Below, piece after piece: positions 39,218 to 51,577 of a stretch of 64,000 nucleotides of DNA. Below the pieces are notes generated by a model. That model was given only the letters and a program-made list of their open reading frames with translations, did not search any database and was not told the origin of the DNA. The position numbers and the translations under genes were made by a program. Every line of letters begins with the position of its first letter. Within the stretch, counting starts at the first letter, position 1. This DNA comes from Psilocybe azurescens. Lineage: Eukaryota > Basidiomycota > Agaricomycetes > Agaricales > Agrocybaceae. Where the stretch lies: positions 85,607 through 149,606 of the forward strand of contig JAJIRX010000885.1 in NCBI GenBank assembly GCA_023853785.1, written 5' to 3'.

Positions 39218-40620
39218 TATGGGTTAAAATGTAATGATAGAGGTTGATTGGGAAGACTGGAGATTCTCTCAAAAACATATCCCACTTTTGTAGTGCGGAA
39301 CGAGTGTTAAGGATCAGAGAGAGATCTACCATGCTCAACCGCTATGCACGGTAAAGCCTAGATATTGTTCAGTAAATGCACACGCAGTAGGTAAGCGATG
39401 TCAGCCACCGCTGTCGTTTTCGATTGTGAGCACTGCCTGTGTACTACTGTCCTCGAGGAAAAATCGTTATGTTTCGATTTACGCAGTCGATGACCCCTCA
39501 GGTTGAATCTCGGATTAGGTTCCGTTCCAGTCGTAAAGGGATCAGTCAGCTATTTAAGCATTAACGGCACCTATGCGACGCAGTCATTGTCAAGACGCAG
39601 CATCGTGTCTGCGGCCCATCATCGACATTGGGTGATGGTCGCAACCCTTAAACATAGTAATGAGAAGGGACGGCTTCCCGAAACCCATTAAGACGAAATC
39701 CATCAAGACCGGGCTAGAGAGTAATTGACGAAGGTGTCCTGTCTCATGGTAGTTTGGTACGAGGAGAAGAAAGGCAGTAGTGCTTAAAAATTTAAACAAA
39801 TAAAGCTAAAGGAAGATTTTCTGTAGATCAACAAAGACCCCTACTTGGCCACCAAAGCCGCTGGGGGTGGACATGAATAAATTTTATCCTGCACAGCTTT
39901 GAACTGAAGGAGGAAGGCATAAATTGACCCGAAAGCGTGCTTATCCCAATAAGGACATGAAATCTATTATCTTCCTTGCTTGCTTCTGACGGTGCCCGAC
40001 TGTCAGTACTTGGAGTTCAGTGGTCACATGTAACCAACTACCAGTAGATGATTTTCTTGTATCATCAAGACATACTGGGGATACCAACGGACCAAGATTT
40101 ATTGCTGGAAGACAGGCTTTTGTGAACCGTGCACTCACACCCCTTGTTTCTGGCTGCGGTTCTGATTGACACTTACTGCGGCATTTTCGTCATTGTTGGT
40201 GCCTTGGCATGCAAATCTCTTAAAACTTGCAGAAGTAGAGTATTACCGTCGCAGGCCCGGCCATCAAAACCATAGCATTATAAACGCGATCTGTAAATTC
40301 CGAGAAGTAAAAATGCATACATGAACCAAAGATCTACATAAAGTGGAGGCTATACAAAGTAAATGAGCGTTTACAAGTAATGATCAAACACTAGACTAAA
40401 CCTCTGTATACATAAGGTGAACGAAAATGGCCAGGGATAAACAAATGAAAGGGTGGTGAAAGAGTGAAACCTACGTCGATGGTAGTAAAAGGTGAAGAAA
40501 GGTGAAAGAAGAAAGGGTATACATGTTGCTAGTCCCCATCGTCGACCAATGAGCCCAAATTTCAAAAAGAGAAGAAAGAAAGAAATGTGAGCCGTAAATT
40601 ATGCATTCACAACATCGATC
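39218..40620. other. Intergenic region
   Basis: 1.4 kb upstream of RTA1 and downstream of the second ferritin-like gene. No gene, repeat or RNA is supported. Confidence 0.45.
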
Positions 40621-41793
40621 TTAAGCGTTCGCGACGATCAAGTTATTGTTCGAGTCTCTGGGGAACATCAAAATAGCAGGGCCAGCCACGATCGTATCGT
40701 CCGTGGCCACCGTCGCGTTGTTCGTCGCCACAGCATACACCTGGCCCGACAAATCCTGGGGAATGGTGACTTTTCCGTCAACGATCTTGACAAAGATCTT
40801 GTCGAGTCCAGTGAAGAAAGCGACATATGTAGGCTGCGATGTCGCCTTTGGTGCGGAGACGGAGGCGGACTGGCCCGGGGCCGAGGACTGGATGGTGAGT
40901 GCGGGAAGAAGCGTGGACGGGGAGCACAGGGTTTGTGGAGGGGCAGGACACGATGAAGTTGGCGGCGAGGGTGAACACTTGGTTCAAGCTCAGAGGCACC
41001 TGTCGGTATGAGAGAATGTCAGCGGTTGTTCTTCGATGGGAGTCAGAACTGAAGGGGCTTACCTCAAATGCGCTGCTCCATCCACCCATCTTGTTGACGG
41101 CGGAGGCGACCCAGCTGGCATGGCGGGCCTCAGTAGAGAGAATGGAGGCGGCTACTGTGAGATAGTCCTTGTTGGTGATCAGCTGGGCAGCGCCGGTGTA
41201 GGCAGATGAACCTATTTCGTAGATAAACTCGCGATTAGTACTCGGCGGTTGCAGTTGCGGAATACATAAGAGAGAGAGAAAAAACTTACCAACACCCTCA
41301 AGAATCTGGCTGAGAGCAGCGAACGACTTGGGATCGGTGTAAGGGCTAGATATACGAAACATAATTAATCCACGGCAAATTAAACAGCGCGATGACAGAA
41401 AGGCTGACAAGTTGTAGGTACAGGGCTGGACGGCTTTATCACCCAGTGCCGTGCTCAAGAATTGGACATGAGTCTTCTCGTGATCCGCGACCTGCGAGAA
41501 GCGTCCGCGTGCCCAAGTAGGCAGACCGGCGTCAAGGAATGCCTTCTGATCGAACTTGGCTAGAGCGCCCGTGTAGAACGCGTTCTCGAGATGCTCTAGC
41601 GTCAATGCGAAGTTCAACACGGTCGCGTCTGTAAAAGTGAGTCGGATTGAGCCAATTTGGTACGAATACGGTGTGAAAAAGACTTGCCATCGATCGTCTC
41701 CGCGCGCTTGGCAGGAGGTGCGCCTGCAGGAGTCGCGAAGACTTGGCCGAAGGAGACAGCAGCGAGGACGATGGAGAACAAAGTGCTGCGCAT
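40621..41793 (-). CDS. Secreted ferritin-like domain protein (Rds1-type), copy 2
   Basis: Paralogue of the gene at 30675-31787, on the opposite strand. Signal peptide MRSTLFSIVLAAVSFGQVFA, then a short spacer (TPAGAPPAKRAETIDG). Helices are FALTLEHLENAFYTGALAKF, VADHEKTHVQFLSTALG (ExxH) and STEARHASWVASAVNKMGG (ExxH), with SFAALSQILEGVG and SSAYTGAAQLITNKDYLTVA between them. The C-terminal part contains QPTYVAFFTGLDKIFVKIV and SGQVYAVATN and ends IVANA before the stop at 40621-40623. Three introns occupy the same positions as in copy 1. An extra base at about 40911-40920 (GTCCACG instead of an expected GTCACG) breaks the frame between CPSTNPVLPV and LPALTIQSSAPGQ. The start chosen is the ATG directly before the signal peptide; an in-frame ATG at 41892 would add a Leu/Thr/His-rich stretch that would mask it. 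Confidence 0.85.
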
Positions 41794-42046
41794 TTTGTGG
41801 TGATTGGTAAGTGTGGTTAACGGAAGTAGGGTAGTTTGTGGGTTATGTGTGTGTAGAAAAATAGATGAGTGTAAAGGAAAAGAGCTGTTCAATTGACGTT
41901 TTTTCCTCTATTGACTTTGTCGTGCCTTTATACTTGGTCTAGTGGCTGACATAGATATTAGGTGGGTGGGGGCTGACGGCCATTTCGGTTGACCATCAGG
42001 ACCCGATTGAATACTGGAGTATCTGACGTCCAGTTGTAAATTAAAT

Positions 42047-43330
42047 TCATTGACCAGTCAGAATCATTACAAAGTGGCTATACTTGTTCTCATACTCGCA
42101 GAGCGGGGCACGATCGACCAAATATAGAATCTGCTCCGCCATATTAGGCAGCCACCAATCATAGCCTCTTCCCACTTGACGGGGATCTCGGGCGATCAAT
42201 TCGTGGCCTTTAATCATACGACTTTGTAGTTCTGGTCTTTTCAATCTGGAGGCCAATATTTATTGTTCACGTAGAAATACTACTTACAAGTTGGGCCTAG
42301 TCTAACAATTTGCCCGACATCCCCGCAGAGCTTTAATTGCTTTGTTAATCCCTTCCGACAATCGAAGCCTTGTATTTGACTTGCGGACTTCAGCAGTACG
42401 TAGTTTGGCGGATGTCGTATTTAAATTAGACAGAAAAGGAACCAACATCACAGTAAAGAAAGCATTTGCTTCGTTCATACTCCCAGAATTAAAATAACCT
42501 AAACGAAGAGCACTGCAAACGACGAACATGTATACACCAGGAAGAAAAACGTAACATTTAAATCGCCACATCCCAAACATTACCATACCAAGTAGTGACG
42601 GACAAAAGCAAAGATATGTGGAAAGCAGAGAAGGATACAAGGAAATTGAATTGGAAGAGAAAGGACTTTGATTAGACAGAGATGGATTGCTGGCACTAAA
42701 TGTCATAGTATGCAGGGCAAGAGGACGAAGAGTTGGAAGCTTCAAATCCAGAAAAGGTCCGGCTTCGTGATAGATAGCGTTGACGAGATTAAGCTCTCGA
42801 CGCATGGGAAATGCTCAAATGCCTTCCGCTTTATTAGATGAACACGGAACAAATGAGCGAGAGTGGTCGTGTAAGCCTGGCGCCCCAGACTTACCACAGC
42901 CCCTTTTCCATATTAATATTAAGTATCTTATCTTCTACATCTACGTACACGTGACTGCGATCCCCTACCTTTTCCTTGACAGCGACTTCTCTCTCTTTAT
43001 GCACCATCACGGTGTATCGATTGACTGGGTTACAGGTGTGTACTGTACATCCGTAACCCAGTCGGTCGTTTAATCGATATATCGTGGTCTTGTCATTTTC
43101 TGCGTGACTCTCAGTGAGCCCTGCGAAGCCAGGCTTTCAGGTTACTCTCTGTCCCAGTTTTTGATCTCGTTGATCGCTTGACCTGTATAATTATGCTGGT
43201 TAGCACCTCGGGTGGCATTGACGCGATATGGCAGATATCGCAACAGAGGCCTTCAACGCAGTGCAGTGCTTGAACTTCAGTGTTGAAAGGTCGATGAAAG
43301 GCCCGTACCCTACCCGCAAGCTTCAATTTA
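42047..43330 (-). pseudogene. Decayed F-box-type gene copy
   Basis: Two stretches match the F-box gene at 48262-49961. At 43165-43330 the minus strand reads ICHIASMPPEVLTSIIIQVK, but about 55 bases including the start codon are lost compared with the other copy. At 42720-42800 it reads HEAGPFLDLKLPTLRPLALH, equivalent to HDAGPYLDLKLPTHPPLRLH there. Around 42290-42310 a CGDVGQIVRLGPT-like end, typical of such proteins, may be read in a third frame. Between these parts the frames are interrupted and most of the helical core (THVCRYWRDV) is missing. It is oriented opposite to the other copy, so it is a rearranged relic. The limits are approximate. Confidence 0.6.
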
Positions 43331-44542
43331 AAATTTAAAAAAAATTACATCTTCCAAGATGGGGAGATGTTGAACAGATATTGATTGGTACTGAGCATAT
43401 GCCTATGACATTGATCTTGACAATTACAACATATTTGAATAGATACGACGAGCCGAGAAGGACGCATAGATGGGTAAGGACTTCGACTTGGTTCACTGCG
43501 ACTCCCAATACGAGGTGAGAGATAGATTGCAAACATTTCACACCGACTTTCTGTCAAGGCAGGATTATCTATTTTCAAAGCAGGGTAGAACATGATCCTT
43601 ACCGGTTTGATGTCCAATATTCTCACCCACCTCTATCCGGAAAAACACTGGTTAATTATGGGGCCCGGTCTCACTAATTCTCCACAGCGGGGTAGATGTG
43701 GATTAATTAACAAACCTGACCTCTTTAATTTGTTCACGTGTGCACTGATGACGCTCACGCGGCACTAATATGACATCCGGAACGGCGGGAGCAACTAGGT
43801 AAGCACGAGCCGGCTTCAAGTTCCAAGTTGCCTGTAGCACCATCAGCGGAGAAGCAAGTCCTAAACCCATGACGGATGCCGCAAGTGAAGTGAAGCTAGC
43901 GAGAAAATCGGGTCCAAGTCGGTGGGAATGCACCGGGCAATGTTGTGGTGGAATCATTAACGCAGTCTGCGGCTCTTAGGACTGCAGTAGGAGACATGAG
44001 GCGGCCGGGTGAACGAACTATCTCACGTCTAACTCTCAAAAATTTCTGACTAGTCAGATTATGACGCAGGGAACGAATCAGTAGCACACATAGGTCATAG
44101 ATAAGACTCGACGAGGATTGACAGATGGACATAGGGCGGTGCGTACCAGGGTTTCTAGTACTGGCGCATCACGGCTTCATGAGTCTAGAGACACAGTGGT
44201 GACAGAAGAGAAACCGAGCGGCTAGAACTGCCAGCGGATTCATTACTCGGCGACGGTCAAAGATTGCCATGAAAAGTCCGAGCATAGCAATGATTTGTTT
44301 GTAATTGTTAGGAACAGAAGCTCCTGGGAGAAGATATATACAACGTGTCGCCACGTATGCGTTCCCCGTTTTTGGACCAACCACGTCGGCTGCGCTTAAT
44401 CTTTCATTTGTCCTTTTGTTGCGAGGATACTTGGACCGCAGTACCGTACACCATTCAAGACTCTGGAAGATTCTGAATTCTCTGTCTCTCATCCCCCCAC
44501 TGCAACTTCATACCTACCTAGTCATTTCCCTGATATTTTCCA
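43331..44542. other. Intergenic region upstream of the bZIP gene
   Basis: 1.2 kb. Minus-strand frames (43345-43626, 43703-43957, 44169-44492) give no recognised domain. The right end is the bZIP promoter and carries two CCACGT elements described separately. Confidence 0.4.
44351..44387 (+). promoter_or_regulatory. Two CCACGT(C) elements, candidate unfolded-protein-response sites
   Basis: CCACGT at 44351-44356 and CCACGTC at 44381-44387 lie 155-190 bases before the bZIP start. CCACGTC is the complement of the GACGTGG core bound by ATF6/XBP1-type factors and resembles fungal UPR elements, which would fit autoregulation if the gene is a HAC1 orthologue. Six-base matches are common by chance, so this is suggestive only. 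Confidence 0.3.
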
Positions 44543-45972
44543 ATGGCTTCCACCTCATTTATTGACCCTTCGTCTCTTTCTTTCGCCTCTCAACCTTTCG
44601 TTCCAGCTTCTCCGGCTCCTTCTTCCTCATACACCCACGACGACGACGACCATGACGATATGGACCCCACTCATTCTTCAGGACCTGCCCGGAAACGCGT
44701 ACGTACCGCCGGCAAGGACACATCGAGCACCCTCTCTGTCTCTGAGCAGCGCAAGGGCTAGGGCACACCGCAACAGAATCGCTGCCCAGAACTCCCGCGA
44801 CCGCCGGAAGGCCCAATTTTCTTACCTTGAGCGCCGGGTCTCGGAACTCGAGGAGGAGAACCGTCGTCTGAAAGCAGGCATGGCTGTCACCCACCCCATC
44901 GTCGCTGCCGCCCCCATTTCAGCGCAGCCGGTCTTCGCTGCCAACACCGTATTCACACCTATTCTACCCGGCGCCGTTGAGGACCACCTCCGGGCTGAGC
45001 GGGAGAAGGACCGAGAGCGAGAGAACGAAGAGCTTAAAGAGCGCATCAAGACTCTCGAGCGCGGCTGGGACGCCGTCGTCAAGGCTCTAGCAGCACAGGG
45101 TGTAGCTGCCGGGCTTCTCGGAGCAACCCAAACATCCACCCACCTCTGCGCCCATCACAACAACAACAGCAACCCAATCATCACCATCAAAACTCGAAGC
45201 CCCCGCAAAACCAACATTTATCGCCTTCCCTTCTCCCGCCCCATCACATTCATCGCTCGATTTCGAATCGAGCTCCCCACCCCCGACTTCTTCCCTCTGG
45301 CCTCACCCTCTCCCGCTTCGCAACCCTCGCCTCAAGCACAACCTTCACACTCTGATTCCACTCGCCACCTAGCACGGGTGGCGACCACCGGGGACCTTCA
45401 TTGGTTCGCTCGGTGTCCCTGCAGCAGGTGGTCTCGGATGTTGCAAGTGCGAGCGGCGATCCCCTCGCAGCTGCCGCCGCCCTATATCAGGGCGCTGCAG
45501 CTGAAGGAGCGACAGTCGGCGACGAGGACGACAACGACAAGGTCATGGAGGCCCTCTTCCGCGAGATCCTCGCGTCGCCGCGTGCATCGCACGCGGCCGT
45601 GCCTTCTAAAGGTGCAGCAGCTGGCGTTGCGCAAGTGACTGCCGCTGGTGTGGAGGGAGGGGTGGTGGTGGGCGGCGGTGCGGAGCAGGAGGAGAAGGGC
45701 AAAGGCGCAAAGCGGAAGAGCACGCGGATGCGGACGAGGGCGCGGTCGCCGAGTGGGCGAATGAGATCGAGATGCAGAGGATGCTGGATAGCATGATCAT
45801 GGATATTCAGGGGGCCAACGAGCTGGGGGTGCTGGACATGGGCGCGGGGATGGGGATGGATATGAATATGAGCATGAGCATGGGGTTGGATATGGATCTC
45901 GGGATGGCGTTTGACGCGGGTGTCGACTACTCGAGAGCGGCGTGGGACGTCAGCGGTGCAGGCGTGTTTTGA
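44543..45972 (+). CDS. bZIP transcription factor, HAC1/XBP1-like, with frame breaks
   Basis: Nuclear DNA-binding protein. The N-terminus is Ser/Pro-rich (MASTSFIDPSSLSFASQPFV) with an acidic DDDDHDDMD patch and a basic PARKRVRTAGK. It is followed by the bZIP: RARAHRNRIAAQNSRDRRKA (N-x7-R signature NRIAAQNSR) and the heptad start LERRVSELEEENRRLKAGM. A second helix has EREKDRERENEELKERIKTL. NRIAAQNSRDRRKAQF is close to basidiomycete HAC1-type factors, which drive the unfolded protein response. The C-terminal part contains EDDNDKVMEALFREILASP (possible activation segment) and WANEIEMQRMLDSMIMDIQ, then a Met-rich run (MGAGMGMDMNMSMSMG). An extra G at 44755-44757 separates EQRK from the basic region, and at least two more breaks occur between 45.1 and 45.75 kb. 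One of these could be a true unconventional intron, as in HAC1 mRNAs, but I found no convincing Ire1 stem-loops. Confidence 0.72.
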
Positions 45973-48189
45973 AAACCCTCCCGTTTGATTTTCCTTCGTT
46001 TTTTGTCTCTTGATCGTCTTATTTTATGATGTTTCGAGGATATGTATGCGCGCTGGGGCGCCTTCCGACCTTTGGTCGTTGAGGCGAAAAAACCTTGGCT
46101 GCTGCTGCTGTCACTTGAACGTCGTCGTCGACATCGCACCACACACATCGTCATCGCCACCGTCGTCGTTGTCAATATCACCACTACCTCAAAACTACAG
46201 GCGTCGTCAATATCTATCGCCGTTCATAATTTCCATTCCCGTTTCTCCTTTCCCGTTCCATTTCCTTTTTTGTGTACCACCACCACCAAGGACCCTGCCT
46301 ATGTTATCTATCAATTCTTCCTCATCTATGTTCATCTTTTTTCGGTCTCATTGTTACACTACTCACTCGGTTTCGGTTGTTTCCCATCTCATCTCGCTAT
46401 CCGTAATTTATCTATCGCTTCGCTTTGCTTTTTTCTCTTTCTCTTTCTCGATTTTTTTTTTGAAACACACCAATCTAGTATAGCGTACTTTCGTTTCCCA
46501 ACATTCTTTTCTCTTTTCTACTCTTTTTCACCATTTATTATACAGACACACACACACATTCGATCTCGAAGCATGTTATCGGCGCGTCCGACTGGATGTT
46601 GCCGCGCCGCATGACCTCTGCTTACCGTCATCATCGACCATCGCCATCGCCATCACCTTCCGCCCCACCACGACCTCCTCCTTTCCACCTCCCTCTATTA
46701 CTCCCACCACCACCACCAATCCTCCACACCCACATCCAAGCCTCCGCCCGAAAGACGGCGCCATCTACAGCGGAATTTTTAGTTTATTCGCGCACCGCAG
46801 CAGCTCCCCCCTCGGGGTTTAGAGAAGCGCAGTGTCGTTGTAATAACTTTTTCTTTTCGTTCAAGAGGGTGTTTTTGTTTTTCGGTGTGGGGTTTTTTGG
46901 ATGAGGATTTTTCGTGACCCAACCTTCCTTTCCTCCGACCTCCGACCTCCGATGATTCTTTCCCTTTACCGTCCTCGTCCTCGATCCACACCTTGGTTTG
47001 GTCGATGTTGTGTTTTATCTTTGGTGATTAGTTTAGTATTTTACTTAGTAGAGTAGAGTAGTTTGGGATTTGTTTTTGTATTTGAAATGTTATGTTTTTC
47101 TTACTGGTGTATATTTGTTGTCGTGTGATGTGTGATCTTTCTTCGAAGTTCAGGTTCGGGTTGTTGTAAGATTTTCACAGTAGTGAACAAGGTGGCACCT
47201 GATTTACCGGCAGAAGGAGGCGCGGACAGTCTGGCGGACACACGGGCATACGCGTGCTCACCGCCGTGACAATGAGTGACACCATTGCTCACTGTCCTCA
47301 ACGACGCCCGCGACCTCTGAGTCTCTGTGACCACTGCGGTGGCACCGCAGCACATCCAGAGACCAGGACCTCAAATTCGCACTTGGACGATACTCTTTGT
47401 ACAAAGTGCTCGAGATACTAGTACATCACAAGATTGCCGGATTAAAGTGATGATGTGAGGCGGGCGCTTTTGCTATCGCGTTGTTGTCCTTAAAGTACAT
47501 GCACTGTGTTGTTCATGTGCTATAGCCCATGAAGACAGGGAGGCCAGTGGCAGGCGTGTCACGAACCCGTCACCTCCTGTACCCAGAGTCTTCACGCCTT
47601 ATATTTACAGGGTTTGAACTTATTCTTTCCACACCATCGCCTCCCACCTGGCCACCCCGCATTCATGTCCCTGATGCGAATACCCTCGGGTTATGATCGA
47701 GGATTGTGAACTCTAACATAACAACAATCACAACATGGTGAGCTTTGTTCAAGGCACGACTTGACATTTAAATGTCCCCCATGACATGTTTAGCGCGCCA
47801 TCCACCCGAGTAGCTCTGCCTTGGAAACGAAGTTCGTGGAAGCCACGGAAACTAAGGTGGAAAGACTCGAGGCAAAAAATGATATAATGGCCGCGCTAAA
47901 AGACTTGCTCAGAGGTTTGGCATAAACTTGCGGAAAAACATCATCTAATGGAAAATAGAAGTTCAAAGTACATACCGCGCGTATCTCTATAGTATCCATT
48001 TATATATTTCGCATACCCCAGTGGTACGTGCAATTTTAAACATACAGCTGTGCCCATCTTGCTCAAATCTTGCTGAAGTGAATCCGTAATGTGACGCGTT
48101 GACAATCATCAATGAGAACGTGAGAGTCTTGAGACGCTGATGCGCCGCCGTCACGTGGCAGATGCAGTTCGTGTTTTTGGCGTTTCGTC
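45973..48189. other. Pyrimidine-rich downstream region and intergenic gap
   Basis: For roughly 1 kb after the bZIP stop (about 46.0-47.1 kb) the plus strand is strongly biased to C and T, with T8-9 runs and CA repeats (near 46548-46558). Long overlapping frames here are the result of this bias. From 47.1 to 48.2 kb no gene is seen. Confidence 0.45.
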
Positions 48190-48261
48190 GAAACTCAGCT
48201 GTCAACGTTTCAACACTGAACCTCAAGCACTGCACTGTCTTAAAGGCCTCTCTTCGTCAAA

Positions 48262-49961
48262 ATGACGAATCACCGTATCCATTATCTGCAGCAGAGTCTC
48301 GGCACCATCTGCCATATCGCGTCAATTCCACCCGAGGTGCTGACCAGCATATTTATACAGGTCAAAGCCATCGACGAGATCAAATGCCGGGCCATAAAGC
48401 CGCTTGAATGGATCAAAGTCACTCATGTGTGCAGATATTGGCGGGACGTGGGGATTCGAGCGCAGTGCTTGTGGACCAATATTCCTTTGTACTCGCCAAA
48501 ATGGACGGTGGAGATGCTGCGGAGGTCCAAGGATATGCCCATCATTGTCACAGCCGACCACTCTCGCACATACGCATACACATATGTTCCACCTCCATCT
48601 GATGAAGCAGTACAGAAGGTGTTTGAGCATTTTTCACGCGTTCAAGAGTTGAACATCATTGACGCCACCTGTCACGATGCCGGACCCTATCTGGATTTGA
48701 AACTTCCAACCCATCCCCCTCTTCGCCTGCATACTGTAAGACTCAGTGGGATCGCATTTGGAGAGCACCATGGGGGTGTAATATGGGGGTGTAATATGTC
48801 TGAAGGACGAGACATTTTTTCCCCACCTAGACCTTTCCTCGCTTCGACGACTAGTGCTCGAACATTGCCAGTTGCGCTGGGGAGTGGAGTCAGGTTTTTG
48901 CGAAACCTTACTCATATCCGATTTATCAGTGGCCCTCGGAACAACGTGCTTGAACAAGGTGTCGCACCTTTTCTCGACGCTTTGCGAAACATGCCAGCCT
49001 TGGAATCGCTCGATTTCGAATACTTCGCGGACCCTCATCAAGACCCACAAATACACCCATTGCCTTTAGGTTTTTAAAAGTACCACTCGGGAATCTGAAA
49101 ATTTTACGTCTGGCGGTTCAGATGCATCAACTTGAATTGATTCTGAAGGGACTAGACGTTCCCTCCGACGTGTCGATGAAATTGTACTGTTATGAACGCT
49201 CAACGTCCACATCCACCTGTTCCAATATCCTTTCTGCCTATGCATCGCCTTTGCACGACGGCGATATTTCTATTCGCAGCTTGGAGTTGTTGTTGCACTG
49301 CACCGAAGAATTCAGAATCCGAATTTGGCCGACCGTCCTTTCATTGGAAAGTTTGAACGCCTCCAAAGATGGACGCTATATTTTGTTGGAACCAACCTAC
49401 CGAGCCCACATCAGAAACCTTGTTCCAACATATGCTCCAATGCCTCAACTTAGAGCATCTGGAGTCACTGGCGATCACTGATTCGGTGTTCATCAATTGC
49501 AATACTTGGGCAAAGACTTTCGGCACTCTTCCAAAGCTAAGTACTATAGATCTCGGTATTACTCGCATATGCGGGTTGCTTCAAGCGCTCGTTCATTATA
49601 CCGACAACAATGAAGAGGGTACGACACCAAAGTAGCCTTCCCTTCGCTTCAGTCTCTCTCCTTCTCGCTTTCGGACGGTTTGTTCAAGGACAGTCTACAA
49701 CCGACACAACAACTTATCCTCGAGACTGCCAGTCAGCGATCAAATCTTGGACTTGAAATTCACCGAATCATTTTCAGGAACACGAAAAGTTTGTCGAGAA
49801 AGATTATGGACCAAATCCGAGAAATCGTGCCCAAGGTAGAGGAAATATGGACACCAATTCCAGATCCTTGGGTTGCATCTGAATCCGCACTTAAAGCCTA
49901 CCGCTATCATGGGCAGGCCAACCTTGACGAAATGGATGTTTTGATGGGTGTGTGGCGATGA
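48262..49961 (+). CDS. F-box protein of expanded basidiomycete family, frame breaks
   Basis: N-terminal F-box-like motif IASIPPEVLTSIFIQVKAID followed by WIKVTHVCRYWRDVGIRAQC and LWTNIPLYSPKW, the standard arrangement in agaricomycete F-box proteins (putative substrate receptors of SCF ubiquitin ligases). The middle and C-terminal parts are Leu-rich: RVQELNIIDATCHDAGPYLD, NMPALESLDFEYFADP, LKILRLAVQMHQLELILKGL, LNLEHLESLAITDSVF, WAKTFGTLPKLSTIDLGITR and KVEEIWTPIPDPWVASES. The frame changes at the T-run 49071-49075 (one more T restores PLPLGFLKVPLGN), near 49360-49380, and near 49633 (AAAG). The gene could be decaying, since such families contain many pseudogenes, but the homopolymer location matches the breaks in housekeeping genes of this window. 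A truncated inverted relative lies at 42047-43330. Confidence 0.68.
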
Positions 49962-51577
49962 AACGACAATTCTTTTTAGTCACTTGCCTGTCATTTTCTT
50001 TCTGTGTGACATCCACCTGAATAAATTTCCCGGTCGTCTAGAATCTAAAGAGGTGGAGGCCAGTAGCAACCTCGGGGAACAAATTTATGACACGCATTTG
50101 TTTGAAAGTGTGATTTTCCGAGAAAAAGATCATGGTGGGTAAGTGCGAGTGTCCAGTTGAACTAAACGTGTAACGCTGTAAGTCTGCGAAATCTGTAGGT
50201 GAGGTTGGTGAGGTTGAAGTTGCAATGCGCCCTGATAATAAGCACGTGATAACGATTACCAAATTTTCTCCCCAAAGCGCCAACCTGAGAAGTTGCCACA
50301 CCCACCTGTCTCGGGTTTTTGTCTTCTACTAGTACGAACAACATTTGAACAGGAAGACCGCCCTTTCAATGAATTCGGTAATAAAGTTTGCGGCTTACCA
50401 TAGTTCTTCAAACTAGACACCTTTCAAAGCCGATCATCTACAGTTTCTACACCTTCCAGTCTCAACGTCAATGTTCAGCCATGAAACGCTACTACTGTTC
50501 GAATATTTACGCGGATCTCTCATTTTCGGAGTACGATGGGTCGGACTCAGGTCATGAACTTCTCAGACATGTTACAACCCTAAGAATCTCATTCTGCCGA
50601 TCCTCATTGTCCTATTCCGCTTGGTAAAAGGCTCCACCCATCTGAATCAAAAATGCATATCAAGGGAGACATTTGAGAGTTGAACAGGAACTCTAAGTGC
50701 ATGGTATGTTCTCGCCTTTTCCCTCTCGAGCGTTATATAAACTTGTAGTTCACAGTGAATACTCTCGTCCAGAATCCTGTTTCATTTAATAAATGAAAGT
50801 TATATGAAGGCCATACTGCAGTAAAGGTACAACAAGCCTAACTAAACACGTCGTTGAGGAAAGCAGAATGTAACAGGAAGTCAGGATATAACGGGTAGCA
50901 ATTGAAGAGGCATCGAAATCTGGTACGTTACTTTCTTGCAATTTGAATATGGCTGTTGAATGTAACTACCAACACAATTATTTGGACTGAATGAACATAT
51001 GCTAATTATACACTTTTCATACTTAGTCAAAGAAGACGGAAACGTGTTAGATTAATATCTTTCCTCTCCCTCCTCTTCTTTTATGGCCAGCATTAACCAC
51101 CGCTTTCAGTCGTCGCAGCGGTTACGTGTTACGCGAAGTTGCACCAAACCGAAGCAGAAGCAAGAGGCAGCAAGGCAGACGGAACCGGAAAACATCGAAG
51201 ACGACGGAAAAACCCAATGACCGAGAAACAGTGAAGGCATATTGCAAAAGAGAATAATCTGATGGAGGAAGGAGAAGGCGAAATTTGCCGTGCATTGTAA
51301 AAGAGTGTAGATTGATTTTGGTTTCGAATTATGGCGGTAAAAAGGAATGTTGGTGTGTGTTTATATTTTTCACCGTTTATGCAAGGCCTTATTCTACGAA
51401 AGCAGGATGACAGTCAGCACATTTTGAACGATGATCTGAACCACAAACCAAGGACAACGACTCACCCAAAAGATAACATATAATATCAATAAAAAAACTA
51501 CCGCCTCGCCCTCTTGGATATCCGTAACATGCAAAATCGAACCCTGAAAAAAGCCAAAGAAAAATAGCAGACCCTTT
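49962..51577. other. Intergenic region
   Basis: 1.6 kb, AT-rich, no supported gene on either strand. The right edge is the 3' flank of the minus-strand Ser-rich protein. Confidence 0.45.

Noticed and set aside
45419..45500. Two CTGCAGC heptamers as Ire1 cleavage loops (76-nt unconventional intron) in the bZIP gene
   Set aside because: The loop sequence fits CNGCAGC, but neither site has flanking bases able to form the required stem, and removing the 76 bases would leave the frame with the better coding sequence.
46042..46904. Overlapping long plus-strand frames after the bZIP gene
   Set aside because: They are a by-product of the pyrimidine-rich composition (Phe, Leu, Ser, Pro runs) and lie in several frames at once.
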